64,000 nucleotides of DNA from Dromaius novaehollandiae (taxonomy: Eukaryota; Chordata; Aves; Casuariiformes; Dromaiidae): NCBI RefSeq assembly GCF_036370855.1, contig NC_088100.1, positions 39,072,563 through 39,136,562 of the forward strand, given 5' to 3'. Shown one piece after another: positions 28,901-43,900 of the stretch; the stretch's first letter is position 1, and every line of letters begins with the position of its first letter. The translations under genes were made by a program, and so were the position numbers. A model generated the notes under the pieces. That model made no database searches. It saw only the letters and a program-made list of their open reading frames with translations, and was not told the origin of the DNA.

Positions 28901-31900
28901 TATGATGATATGCCTGGTGTAATGCTTCAATGTCACTCGTAGTTTGTCCATAGGAAGTGCCTGCAAAAAAATGCAGGCTCATAAGAGATACCACAGAATT
29001 TTCTGTTTTGGGAAGTAACCCACTGGAGCCCATATACCAGTTACTAGCTTTGACTATTATCAGGCGAGAAGGGCATTTTCAGTTCTGAGAAAAACAAAAA
29101 ATCCTAGTTTCCGCCATAAAATTAAGCAGTTGTCTTGTTAATCAGAACATGCTACAGTACCTTAAATAGCCTCATCTACAACTTGTATGCATTTGTTTAC
29201 AAATACATTCTCATTACTAAAGCTAACAGCATAAGAGACTACTATTTTAATAGATGCCATCAGAGTCATACTCTGGATGTAAATAGGGTACACTCTCAAA
29301 TTACCAAGGGTAAAAACGCATCTTTCTGGTCGCCTACAGAAATACCGATCTTCCCTGAAGTATTTCCTCCTCAAGATTTGTTACTAAAAACTAAACGCTT
29401 CAAGTTCGCTGACAACCTAAAAATAAATGACCTTACTTCACATTGCTAATGCTCCAGAGCCATCTGTTGCTAAAGTACAGGTTTTTTTTCTAAAAAAAGC
29501 AACCTTACCCGTTTCATTCATTTCAATTCCAGTAACTTCCTGAGGCAGATAATGTTCACCTAGAGCTTCATCTGATGTTTCAGTGGCCTTTTGAATTTCT
29601 GTAGTTGAATCTTGTGAATCAAGTAATACAACTAAATGCAAGAAGAAAAACGTTAAACATTCTCTCATTTATACAGTGGAAGTAGGAACATATCAAAGCT
29701 CATCTTGATGCTCTAACCCTGGAAAAATTGTTATATACGTTATTCTGATGCTATTAATGGCAGTAACTCCAGCGGCGAGCATCAAAAACTGAATACTGAC
29801 TAGATGTAATAAAACAAAAAACTACATTGACAATTACTGCAAAGTGCTGACATGTAGATTTATTTTTAATCACTTCAGTCCAATGGACTTGCAGTAGAAC
29901 ACAATAAAATCAGATAAGAAAGTTTCGATAAGGTACAATTAGTATTCTTCTACTGATTAAAGTTTGCATTTACCTTTAGCCAGCATGCCAGTGTTTGCTT
30001 CCTAAAGAAGAAAAAAAAGTAGTATTACTTTCTGAACTTCCAGAAAAAAAAAAAAAGTGCCTTCAACAAACTTTAAAAGTTGGCCCAAAAACTAAGAACT
30101 AATGAAGCTTTTAGTGCTCCAAGAATCTGCACTTCTCTAAAAAAACTGCTTGGAATGCCAACAGGTCCTCAACACGCTGTACTCTCACACCCCTCTCTTG
30201 ATGTCTCTAGTCACCAAGGGGTGTCCACCTTGAAAGACCAGACTAAACTAGTCTGTGGTAATATCCCCAAAGCTCTCACAGTGTAAATATTAGGTCCTCT
30301 GCCCAACTCTTTCTCCCTACAAATCTGCTTCTATCAGACTGTATCAGTTTCTGGTACAGACAGCACCTCACTAGCTCCAAGTGAGAGATTAATCAGCCCC
30401 ATCCCAAGGCTCCAATGAGAGCTCCTTCTTTCTGTGCTACCCTCTCCAGTTCTTAATGCAAAGGGTGAGTAAGCACACAGCCCTGTGAAGAATTTAATCC
30501 TTTCACTATCAGATCACCGGAAAGCGTATGCTCCTAATAGAACAATAGAGCCCCAGGAAAGTTATACCTATTTAAATTTAAATCAACTCCTGATTTCATG
30601 TTCTGATTTACCTGATTTTCTTCAGTTTTAAAGGCAGGATTAACATCTGTATCCTCTTCAAAATCTTCACTGTAGTTGCCTGAAGAGTAAAGCAAAGCAT
30701 CAAATAAACTGAATATTTAAAGAAGATAAAGCAGTAAAAGGGAAAGCTACTTCCTCTTGTTCTCCAGTCCCTCCACTAAGAACAGCTACTGTTGCTACTA
30801 CTCCTTTCACAAAGGCAACAGAAAGGTTTTGAGATTGTGCATGGTACAAAAAAAACCCACAGTAAAAGTCACACACAATATCTCCAAATTCAAATGACAT
30901 TTGTCTTATGGTCAGATACACTGTACCTCAGAGCTTTCTCATACTGACTGAGACATACATGATGCTTATACCATTCCTGCACATGTATTTTTATTAATTT
31001 CACTCATAAATCATGAAATCACGGTTTAGTAAGGAAAAAAAACCCAAACAACCCCCCCTCCCCACCACCACCACACACACACACCCAGACCACACACAAA
31101 AACCAAGTTGGTCATTTCAGGTATTTAACAGAAACAAAAAAGTTTTCCTAAAAATCAAGAGTGTCAGTTTCACAGTACTGACTATAACCAACCTCAAGTC
31201 ATTTCAACTGTTTCATTTAAAAGAAAGTTACTAAACTGTTGTGGTATTTCTGCTACAACTATTGGGATCACTTGTAATCTACACAGTGATCAGACTTTCA
31301 AGAAGAAAAGACTTCCTGTGATTAAGGTTTACAAATATAACCTTTTAATGTTCAGGAAATTCAAGACTGACAACAGGATTTCTTGAAAATTCAGCTTAAT
31401 TTATGATTTTGAAATAATAATTTGTTGCTTAAAATTATAGGAATAAACTCTTTACCATACATTAAGAAGAAGGAGTGGAATAAAGAGATGAGAAATGAAA
31501 GACAAAGAAGGAGCATGAGAGGAGGGCAGCATGTGAACAGTACAGTGGAAAAAAAAGGACAAGGAAATTTGGGAAAAGAAGATCAGATAGAGTAATACTG
31601 CAGACTACAGAAGTTAAACCCAGGCATCAAAACAGGGAACAAAAATAAGAAAGATGACAGAGTTAAAATACTGGAAAACAGCCAAACATGAAGAGGTATT
31701 TCAACAACACGGTAATTTTTCTTCAGTTTTTGTTGGACAGCTTTTTTGCTGTTTGTCTTTTAGACATCAGTCAATAGATTAAAAATCCATTCCACAAAAA
31801 ACAAAAATACCCCCCAAAACACAACCCTCTGTCTGCACACCAGCTGCACCGTCATAATACAAAAGCAGACAAAAAGTCTGATGTAAAAGCTGCAGATAAA

Positions 31901-34900
31901 TGCAAAGTGAAAAACACATTAGCATTCAGACATGGTTTCACCCTCAATGGCCAAGGTGATATGGGAACAGAAGCCAACTAGTTTAGATACTACTCGGAAC
32001 AGAAAATTTCAGAGAAATTAGAAGTTCAACAAGGATGCTGTACTGTTTTGTCAATCTGAAACCTAGGAAGAGTCAAGTTTCCAGACTAGTTTCAAAGGCA
32101 ACATGGAGTAGAGAATAACCTATGAGACCATGGTATGATTTCCCCTTTCCAGGCCTTCATATTACACCCCACCACAGAGTATCCTCTAATGCCCTGCTGT
32201 GAAATTTTCTGAAGAGTCTGCACTTTGACTGGAGCACTGCTCCTCAGCTTTCATTTTTGTTATTCTGTTTAATGAAGTTCTTCCAATTCTTAGCATACAC
32301 ATGGTAGAAATAGGCAAGAATTTTCAAATGTATGATTCAGAAAGAGAGTATTACCAGATTTCTCTTCATTTGCAGATTCCTCTTCTCCTTTTTCATTTTT
32401 TTCATTTCTGAGAGAAAATAAAATTAAAATGTTAATGTCCCTTCTTAGACAGCAAATAAATATTTTTTAGCCCATAAAATTTGGTATTTCTTACAATTAG
32501 CAATAAAATAAAAAATTTGAATTGTTACATTATATCAAATCATAGGAAAAAAGGCAGGTAAACGTCAGCAGTGATTAAAAAAAGTACTGATGTCTTTACA
32601 ACTGTCCATAGTTAAAATGGTCAAAGCAATTCCTAAAGCCACTCCCTTTTTGTGTTCTCCCTTACATCTACATTAGCTTCTCAAGGAAGCCTTTATCATA
32701 GGTTTGCTTCTGACCTTGTCATTCTGTTTCCAAAATCTCTCCTTTATCTCTCCTTTTCTAGAAAAGTTAAAATTTTTGTCCTTATTTAAAACTCTCCAGA
32801 ACTCTGACCCTCTAAGTACTCTCATGTTGGAAGCTTCCTTTACACTTTTAGCCTTTTTTAGTGATGGCAGCCTGAACTGTCCATTTGTCCATTATTCTTA
32901 CAGATATTTGAACATATTTACTGATTACACATGGATTGCTCTAGTCTATGAAGACTATTTTATACTGTTCTTCCAGATTCATTTGTTACACCATGCCTTA
33001 AGGGATACAGAATTCCTCCTGACCTAGTACCTAGTTATTACCAGTGGATAACTCTTTTATTTAGTTACACCTTATAATTAAAAATAAATGTTAAATCAAC
33101 TTCACACTATTGAGTTGTGCACAATGCTATGTAGGTATGTACAGAGTCATGCTCTCACCTTACTCCTTTCTCTTATTTATTAAGCTCATTTCTGATCTGT
33201 GCTACAGAAAAAGTGGCTTTACCAATTGAAAGTATACAGGATCTCATCCCACAAAATCTCAGTGACCATGATATTCAGATGCCCAAGTCACACATGTCCA
33301 TTAATGAGTCTATAGCTTTTCTTCTCTCTAAATTACCGTATAAATGGAGCTATTATTACAGAATCATTGGAATCCAGCTCTTTATTTAATCTTGAATAAT
33401 CAATAGTAGATGATGCTTCTCGTTCAAGTTTGGCAAAGAACATTTCTTTTTCTTCTTGTTCTTCCAAGGTATCCAGTCCGACTCCCATTATACTTTGATT
33501 AGGCCCAGAAGCTACAATTGAATCTAAATTTCAAAACACAGAACAAAGTAATCATGACTGTACAGTACATCTACATAGAACAGTCAAAATAATTAACTCA
33601 GCTAGATACAGCTCATCATATATTAGTGGTATCAAGCATCACCAGCAAGCATCAGAAGCCATCAATTCACTAGATGGAACTGACAGAACTGAAGAATCCT
33701 GACTTGCAGCGTATTAATGAAAATGGTTTGTAATAAGACTTTGCCTAGGTCTAGCTAACCTCATGAAGTGGCTGCTCTCAGTTCTCACCGTTTGTCTCCA
33801 GGCTGTCTCGGCTTAAAGAGACAGAAACCCCATTACTTTTCTGAAACAGCATCTTTTCTGCATGCGTATTCTTATCAGCTTCCCCCACAGGCTGTGAAGT
33901 CTTCCGTAGCTTGACAAAGCTTCCATTGCTTCCAAACATTCCTAGAAAAACAGGTGCAATAGTGCTGACTGTACATCTTTGCAGCTGCAATATGCGATTA
34001 AGACTGAGGGCTCTGCAAGACAACTAAGAGACTGAAGTGTCATACAAATAGTTTTTAGATCACAATCTTACAAATCCCATTTGCCAAACTTTTGTTTCTC
34101 TTATGAGACACGTATAACCAGCTTAGCTATAGTCTTTTCAATTACTGTGTTACATACATTTTCTTTTCATCCTTCATATTTGCACACAAGCCTAAAGTTC
34201 AGCATGGGGCAAATATAACATTTGGGAAAACTGACTTGAGGACAGTCACACACAGAAACCCTGCACAGAAAATAATATTTCTTATTTGAATGCAAGTTAA
34301 ATACTCTAAGGAAAAAAAAGTCACCAAAATTACAAACATACAACTTCAGCTCTTCCAAATTACAATGTGCAGCTGCTTCCTTGTTGCAAGAGTTCAATAT
34401 TACTTTACTAAATAATAACTCTGTTTATGAATTTTACTCTCAATCAGAACACTGCCTTATATACTTCCTTTAGGAAAAACTACAAACCAAGTATTGCGCT
34501 AGTTAAATAAACACCACCAAGTCCCTTTTGCTTGCCCCTAAGACACACACTTTCAGGCCTGGATTCTTTAGAGGGGCTCTTAGGAGAATGGCTGGAAGAA
34601 AAGCTGTTCATGCATTTTATCCAAAGACTTGTATAAAATGATTTAACAGTTCTCACAGAATGGAGTAGAAACCATGTTTGTCTTCTCCAAGATGAATCTC
34701 CAGTCAGTAAAATAAACTCAGACTTGTACTTGCTCTCTGGCCAAGTGATGTTACATTGAAGCTGTGTCCTTGTGCAAAACATATCAGGAGGGGTTAAAGT
34801 ACTGACAAAAAGCCCATTTCTTGGTGGCAAGGGACTGCAGGAGATGCACACATCAGTAAGCCCTAAGATGAAGAAAACTAACCAGTATTCCACATGCTGG

Positions 34901-37900
34901 TCAAGTGCTTTACCTCTAAGCTGTTATATACATGGAGCACAACTACTTTCTCTTCTATAATTAAGTCCAACTCAGTTCCTTTAAACAAATGCTTTACTTG
35001 CCCATATCTTAACAATGGAGAGCCCTCTCCTTGCAGTACTGAAAAGGTACCCACGGTAAGGGTAAAAGTCACAACACCACTTCTCCTTGTTTTTCTCTAA
35101 TGGCCAATGCTTAGCATGTGCATTCCAATTTTAAAAGCATCCTTGTTAAGCAGCAGAATAGCTGGTTTCTTAACTTGCAATGCCTAAGTCCCTTACATGT
35201 TGTATTGGGAGCCTGGGTGCATAACATTTTACATTTTGTAAATGACTTGCACATTGCTGTATCTAACATTAGCTTCTCTCCCCCCCGCCCCCCACAATAC
35301 AGAGCTTTTAACTCATCTATTATGCTAGAAGTAAATGTCAAAGACTTAAGTTCAAACTCCACATCTGTACAAAGTTAATGCCTAAACAAAAACACTCTGC
35401 TATTACACTGAAAACTATAAAATGAAAAGCTCAAAGTGCTGTATGAAGTGAAAAAGGGGAAGTAATTCATTTCTCTGATAGCTAAATGCACAAAATAATT
35501 TATCCAAATGGCACTCAAATCTCATTATTAAGAGAGCAAACAGGAGTCTGTTTTCAGCTGGGTGACACGCTTATTTCAGAACTTCAAATGAGCCAGAATC
35601 CTGCTGAACCTTCATCACACTATTTTTAAACAGGAATATATCAGTAGAGTGTAAGATAAGCTGGCACTGCCCTTCTACATAAGATTTACAAGAAAGCAGA
35701 TGGGAATACAATTCAGTAACGAAGACATCTAGAAGTTCTGATAGAACAAATTTTTTTTTGGGGGGGGAGGAGGAGGGGAAACATTTTCTGAATTATTTTA
35801 TTTAAATCAGCTCAAGCTCAGTGAGCTTTCTGACACTGGATTTCATTGATCTTGAAGGTTCCATGGGATTTATATGCTATCTAGTATTTTTAAATATTTT
35901 TTCCAGTGCAAACCAGACCAGAGCTTTTTAAAAAAAGCATCTCCCACAACAATATGAAAACGAAAAGTTGTTCTGCAGCCAGCTCAACCCAGCCACTCCT
36001 AATTCCCAGATACACTCTCCTAAACACACATTACAAGGGATACTACTGTTGCTAATGAAGGCAAGAATGATTTTTACCAGCCTTACTCAATCTGAACTTT
36101 GAGAAATCCATCTAACTTGGAAAAAATATCAAATTGGATGGATTGCAGAGTCTATATTTTCACTGTGTTTTTTGGCTATTAGAACAGTCCTACTGACTTG
36201 TGAGGGACTTACTAGAGTGGTTTATTTTACTAGGGTATTTGTTATTTGTTATGAAAACAAGTTCTTGAAGCAGCAGTCTCCTCGAGCTCCAAAAATTTCA
36301 CTGCCCATATCTCCACATTGTCAACTCTTGCAATATTTTGTAAGGCTCAGCATATATGGTATTCTTCCTTAAAGTCCTGCCCCTTGAAATCAGTTAAAAT
36401 AAGAGCCTGAGTTTCATTTAGAAAGATATTTCTAATCATCACAATTACAGAGAAAAGTTTAAGAATGTGAATACAAGAGAACGCAAACATTTAGATATGA
36501 TGACAAATATGTATTTAAAAGGTAGCTTTTTTCCCCTTAACTTTACCAGGACCTTTAGAATTAAGCAATTTTCGATTTGTAATACTAAAAGAGACACAGT
36601 AAATTTGTTACCCTCAGAATTGTCTGGACTGTCAGAAGTGAGGTTTCCTTCTTCTTTGTTTAAATACGCATCTTTCTTGTCCATATGAAATTTCTCCAAC
36701 ATTTTGAATTTGGACAAAGCCTTGCTGCGAGATGTACTGGAAGAAGGTTTAGGGGGAACTACTTTTAAGTGTACACAAAACATTTATGAGTATTTATATA
36801 CAATGGACAGGGAATAAAGAGAAAAATGAGATGTGAGAATTCAAATAATCACTTCTGAAAAAGTAATGCAATCCAGTTTCTTGAAAATTGAATTATCTAC
36901 AATTTTGTAGCTATAACTAAAAATTAAGAGTTAAAAAATTATCCTCTGAAGTGACAATTATTTTTAAAGATAAATTACTTCTTACTCCATAAATACCTTG
37001 TGTACCGTGTTCAAATACATTGTTCTAGGAGCTCAATGTATTATCTGAAGACAAAGAAAACTAATACTGATACAACTACTTCGACAATAAAAAATTCTGT
37101 ACTAAAATTTTTCAAAGAAAGCATCTAGGTCGGTTCAAATAAAATAGCATAAATAAAATAGCATAAATAAAAGCAGAAAAATTTAGGTAGATAAGATGTG
37201 AATTACCACTGTCTCTATCACTGTCATTCACAAGAACTGCATATCGCTTGCTTAAACTCTTGTTAGGGCTTGCTTAATTGCCACTGAAATCAAACACAGT
37301 CCATTCATATTAGTGGAATTTAATTCCAGATAACAGTACCTCTGCTGAAAACTGCTTTCTCATGGGACCTAGATGGTATTCACAGTATACACCTTACATA
37401 CATTAGGCCAGCCAGCTGCACTGCATGAGGCTTTTCATTGTTCAAGCTTTAAAGTCAGGAAAAAAAAATGGCTTCTAAATTGGCCAATTCAGAGCAAGCT
37501 CTTAGTTATAGACCTTCTGAATTTGCCTTGACATGGGAGAGAGCAAAGGGTGTCCAGGGGACCTAGCCAAGTACTGCTGCTACTTACAAACAGGACAATG
37601 GGGAGATATGACCAGAAGCTAACACAGCTCAGAAACACACAAGATGACTAAGGAAGCTGATAAGCATATGGCAGATGCAAGCTGAAAGACAGAAAGAACA
37701 GCTATGAAATCCTTCCCAATCCATGTGTGCTTCATTCCCTTGACCAATGTCCAAGTCCACCAGTGAGGCGCTGCTCATGTGGGAGCCTTCTATTCTGCCA
37801 CGTTTACTGGGAAACTAAAAAGGTTGACAGCTTGCCTTTCATTAAGAATAATGCAAACACCAGATTACCATTTTAAAACGGTAATTTGAAAGGTAATTTC

Positions 37901-40900
37901 CAAATTCCTCCTATTGCCCATATTCCAAATGTTAAGCCTAATTTGAGAAATAAACACTAAAACTGAATCTGTCTCCCAGACCGAGATGCTCTATTCTATG
38001 TGAACGAAGCTTATGAAAACAGGACAGCACATACTCTCTGGAAAGCTAACATAATGGAAATTTCTATAGGCTAAGGAGTCATCAACACTACTCTGAAGAC
38101 CAAGCGCCAAATATTTCTTTGTCATAGCTCTCCAAAATTATTATTGGACCTACTCGACTTTGCAACCAAAGCCACAGTTAGCCTAATACCTACTAAGTTA
38201 GTAACATCAGTGATTAACACAAAAATATTTCATAGAGCATTTATAATTCTTATTTATACCCTGGGGTTTCTCTTCAGATAACAAAAAATGACTTCACCTA
38301 CAACACTGAATCTAAAGCTGTATTAGCTAAAATCATCCTGCAGATTAGATAAAACAACTTAATTTGTTGTTATTACAAATACTTCATTGTTTCCATTCCA
38401 GGGCAGTATGCACAGAGCAACCTACTGCTCAGCACAGAGGGAAGAGAATCATTTCAATAAAATATACATAGAACATCCATCTGACTGGAGCCTTTGAGCT
38501 TATACAAATAGAACAAAAAACATTAATACTTCTTGAGTTTGAAATACAGAAAATGTAAGAGATTTTCTGTATAATAGTTTATTAACAATTTAGATTTTCA
38601 CAGTTTTTCCCCCCACACTGGCTGACATTTAATACAGTCTATCCTCCTGCATCACTATAGGTAATGATGACAGAGCAAAAGTTTACATGGCTATTAGTTT
38701 CTTTTGGAAATGACAAATGAAGTAAGTGGCAGCTTGCCTTTGTAAGAACATTAGGGTTAAATGAACTATGTAAAAAGGATTTTCTACAGGAAACAGTAGT
38801 AATACCACACTGACATTAAATAAATTGAGCTAAACACATTTAATCAAATACCAGACTGGAAATCTGAATGGCGAATCTTTTGTTTATTATTTCCAACTAT
38901 TTCACCGTGGCTTCCCATCATTTTCTTCTTTTTTCCCATTTTAACAAATCTCGTTTGACAATCTTGAGGAGTAAGACAAACAGCAAGAACAGATAAATAA
39001 GCAAGACAGGACAGGAATTCTTATTATCCAATTTCTTTTTATTATTTAAATGAAAAAAGCAAGTAGAAAGGATATTAGTTAGAGGTCAGTTTTTAACCTA
39101 TCAAATATGGAAGACACCATCTTGAATCATAATTTACAAATCCTAATTTAACATTGAATAAACAAGAGTTCAAATGTGCCTAGAATGACAAGTTTAGTTA
39201 TTTTAAAGTGTGCTTTATTCTTCTCAGCCAAATGGATGGAAATAGGCTACGCTGTTTACCATTAATCTACAAAACCAAGTGAAAACTGGCTTTATGTATA
39301 AATCTCAACTTTGGCAAGGAGATGCACTGGAAATAAGAATCAGATAACAAATGTATAGTATATATTTAGTCTTCCACTCATCTGTCTTATGCCATTGAAG
39401 AAAGCATGATACAGATACCAAAGTAGGTCAAAACGAGAACCTCAAATCAGAAACAACTCATCAGCATAGTGCACTGTTCAAGCTAATCAGCCAGACTTTG
39501 TACTGTTTTAATACAAAAACTGAAGTAGTATCTCCATACAGTGCAGTTCAAACACGTCAACTCATCTGGAGCTGGCTCAGGTGTATCTAATGCAGTGCTT
39601 CACTGGAGGTAGAGGTAAGACATACATTTACATGAGTTTGATTCATGATGACAAAACAGTTTGAAAATAATAATTCTGTTAGCTGAGAGCCTGCGGCACT
39701 AGAGGATTAATGTTGCAGATCTGACGCAGAGAGAGCTTCTGCAGGCTTTAACAAGAATTCTGTCTGCAGCTGACCTGAAGGGCCAGGCCTAGGCAGATAA
39801 AGGATCTGCACAGAATTTTAAAGAATGCTGATTTTAAACTTTTTAGAAATAAGTTTCGTTTATTCCCATATTTGTTACCACAGCAATATTATTTATTTTT
39901 CAGCAGGACACATTTAATAACCTTACCAAAAGCTACAAAACTAGATCACTTTATTTTTTTAATTCATCCCTACACTATCTTATATTGCAATGATGCCTTC
40001 ATCCATTATTAACACATCGCAGCAATGTACTACGTAACATATATATGCTGAAGAATATTAGACCTAGCAAACTGTATTTTACAAAGTACTTACAAGCATG
40101 CAAAACAGAGAGAGACTCTCAGAGAGAGGAAAAAAGGGCAGTTCCTGAGGTACAGCTACAATGAATTACTTACAGTCACCTGAGCTCTCTTTCTAAAATA
40201 CTGCAGGTATATCTACATGAACTTATATCATAGCAGTTTGCAGTGTGAAAACATGCATATACATACTCTCTTATGTGTGGGATTCATCATTCTCAATCAT
40301 AGCCATATAAAAGTTATCTACTTTTATAACTACAGAGGGAAATTCAGTTTATACTGAAGAGACCAAGCTGGCCTCTGCAAATGGCTCTCCTGACTGTAAG
40401 TGAAGTTTCTGACAACTATGCTTTAGTTAGTAAAATGGCATTCATCATACTATTGGTGGCCTCTATACTACGTAATTCCTAATCTATCACTGTACAAGTT
40501 AATACAACCGGTAATTGCTTCCACTTATGAGTGACAAATACGTCCCTTTCCTCATGGGATCATGCAATCAGGAGCTCTGCTTCATACTGTAGAGTCATTC
40601 TCTTCTGCTAAGATTGCACCTGGAAAGCCCTCTGGGAAAACTTAATGGCCTCTCTGCTGTGCAGTTTTAGAGGTACTGGCATAAGATATGGCTCACTGTA
40701 TATGTCACACAAGCGTGGAAGTCTACGTACATATGGGCAATGAACAGGGAAGCAGGTGAAATAAAACTAAATCTGGCTGGCCAAACAATGCTAGAACTGT
40801 GCTCTGAAGTTCTCCCGAGGACATTTGCTACTGACTTATTCTTAATGGTTACGGGTATTCTCAGTTTTATTATGTCAAACTGGCAAGACATAGCAGACAT

Positions 40901-43900
40901 TTGATTCAAAAAGCTTTACACATAGGTTACTTTCAAATAAGTTCTAAAAATTATATCTATGAACAGGTTATCTGCTTTTGCAAGTAAATGGATTTCGATT
41001 TGGCAAAACTGAGTAGCCTCACCTCCTAAATACTTTCCAGTTAAAGGAGGAGGTCATTTAAAAAGAGACCTTAAAAAGTTCACTGAAACTGTTCTTATTT
41101 TATATGTCAATGAACTGCAGATCAAACATGTTTCACTTCTAATAGCTTTTTCTCTATGTGCCAGTCCTGGAATTTAACTATTCTTAGCTTTAAAAATAAA
41201 AGTGTTGGAACTGGTTTGGAAAGGAACAACCTGGAATGTTCACATAAACTCTTCCAATTCAGCTTTGCATTTATACTTAACTCATATGAGCACTGTGCTC
41301 TATAGTCTATTTACTCTGTCCTTTAAGTACCTATTTCAGTGTTTCCGGATAAAGTAGCATGAGATGTTTCAAAGGGCTTTATGGGTTGCCTCAAGCATCC
41401 CAGAAAAACCACAGAAGGATGCTGAACTTTTGAAATTCCCAGAAAATTTTCCTTGAATTCTCTCAAGCTTCCACCATTTCAAAATAAAATGAACAGAAAT
41501 GAGGTCAGGCTAACTACTTAATACTCACACTTTGCCCAGCAAGAACATTCCGTCCTTCAGTATTTTGAAAAGCAGTAAGGAAACAGCATCTCATAACTAC
41601 CTGGTATGTGAGCTGCACTATCTGATATGGACATCATGTCTAATGGAGTTTTCCAGCACCATCTTACAAGCCAGAGACAGATGAGCAGTCCAGACAATAC
41701 CTAAATACCTTTCAAGTGCATGCCTACACGGCACAACTGCTGATTAAGATTTCACTCCTAACTATGACAACACTGATGGGGCAGAGCATGTCTTAAAGTC
41801 AGAGACTACCAGCAGTACCTCTAACGTGATCATATGAAAAGCTGATTTCTGAAACATAAACATGAAGTTTATGTAACTTCAACAAGTCATGAAAATAAGA
41901 GGCCACCAATTATTGTAAGAACAAGGGGGGACCACCCTGTGGAAAAAATAGCTGCTAAGTTACTAGCAAATAGGAAAACAGTGAGAAAACGGAGAACTGG
42001 AGGTAGAAAGCTTACAACCAATACCATATTTTCTTCCACAACCACACAACCAAGTAAAGTCAGACATATTTTTGAATCAACTGCTGTCGAAAGCGTTTTC
42101 TGTGCTTTCCCAACCTATTACAAATATTGTGATTAGCATAAGATTATATAAGTTGTCTCTAAGATTTTTTTTCTCTCCATTTTTTTAAAATGGATAAAAC
42201 AGAGATTAGTTACAAAATACTTCTAATATTTCACTAGAATTTACAACTTACATTTTCTAAATATCTTATTATTTATAAGGTATTCACTTTAATAGCTTGA
42301 AGGCTACAGAAAAAAATAGCAGAAAGCTTGCTTACAGCTTGATCTCTTTTAAAAAAAGAGAACCACATTTGAGTTTTATAATTCACAAACTTGCAAAGCA
42401 CTTTGCATGGCATTGATTTAACCTGAAAGCAAGTACGTATGAAGCAAAAGAAAGAACTAGTCTGACACCCTGTGGCCAAAAAATTGCAAAACTATAATAT
42501 TTACCACCATCATCAGAATCTTCCTCAGATATCCACCACGGCACCGAATCTTTTTTCTTTGATTCTTTTTTCCTGGGCTCTCCCAATGTTTCAAGAATGC
42601 TGGATTTTTTCTTTGAACTTCCAAGTGAATCATCTGAAAGAGACTGAGTAAATTGCACACGAGATTAAAAACAGCCTTTACATTTTCACATTAACTGTCT
42701 TTTAGCCACTCTCTTCCAGACTTCTGAGTGAGAATGCCTGTCTTTATTCCCTACTGTCTGACTTACTTTGTACATTCATGACAAAGTTGTGCAAGAGACA
42801 ATATCTGTATTTATATAATAATGCATACAATAACTCTGCTGCCTGAAGTTGGATGTGTTAGAAGTTAACCACCCAGTAGAGTGTATGTTCATTTGAAGGT
42901 ATACTCTATTCTCTCAACTAGTTACAACATGTAACAAGGGATGTAGTCAGGATTTTGTCAAGTTAAAAGCACATAGTTGAGCAGAAACTGTTTTGTTTGG
43001 CCTGACTTTGTAGAGGGCAACATTATGAATATTCTAAAAGTAAAGCCTTACAAGCAACATTCTAGCTCCCAGAAAGTCAGAATTCAGAAATCCACTCTAT
43101 ATTTTGTGTTAACGGAAATTAATAGAAATGCCAGAGGCATTCCTCCCTGACTGTGCTTATTAAGCTTTCATATGTATGTTAGTCACCCATGCTTAAGCCA
43201 TCAGTCAGAATCAACCATGGAGGAAAAAAAAAGTCTACAAGATCCTATCAACTTAAGTCACTGCAGAATAGCAGTAAGGAAAAGACTCATGGACACTTTG
43301 CATGACAACAGGGCTGTTTTGAAGCGACAAAAATCTTTTTTAAAAAAAGAACAAACAAAAAGATCGCTACTCCTCTCCTTCAATAAAGTTCTATGTCACT
43401 TACAGCAGGCTTAGGAGCAAAATTAGCTGTTCAGACACTGAATAAGGGAATATATTTATGTAGGAAATATATGTTAAGATCAAGGTACACAAGAAGCCTG
43501 ACATTTCCAGTCCTTTTCTTTCCTTGGCAGGAACCTGCATTTTTTCTCTACCTTCACTACGATCATCCAAGAGACTACAAGTTTCATTATTAAAATTGAT
43601 AAAGCTGGTGCTGTGCAGTTTTATGTACTACTTAACTTATTTCCTGTGTTTCATCTCAGTAAATATTGAGTTAAGGGGAGCAACTAACTTTTTGTTTTGT
43701 CCGAGCTTTTGAGCCATAATTGTTGAAATCAATTGTCCTAAAGCATCTTAAAGAACACGGTAATTAGCGTTAGCAAAAGCCATGAAGTGTAAGACTTTAG
43801 AAAGTGTTCACAAATGAGATGCATCATACTGGTAAACTTCAAAAACTTCACTTTTATAATAGCCACAAATAAGAAAATGTAACAGTATAATCAGAATACT

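Noticed and set aside
34480..34893. 137-codon minus-strand open frame in intron 4 with a hydrophobic beginning like a signal peptide
   Set aside because: It starts at GTG, not ATG, has no splice-site or poly(A) context, shows no known domain, and lies in an intron of the same-strand gene. A frame of this length is within chance over 64 kb.
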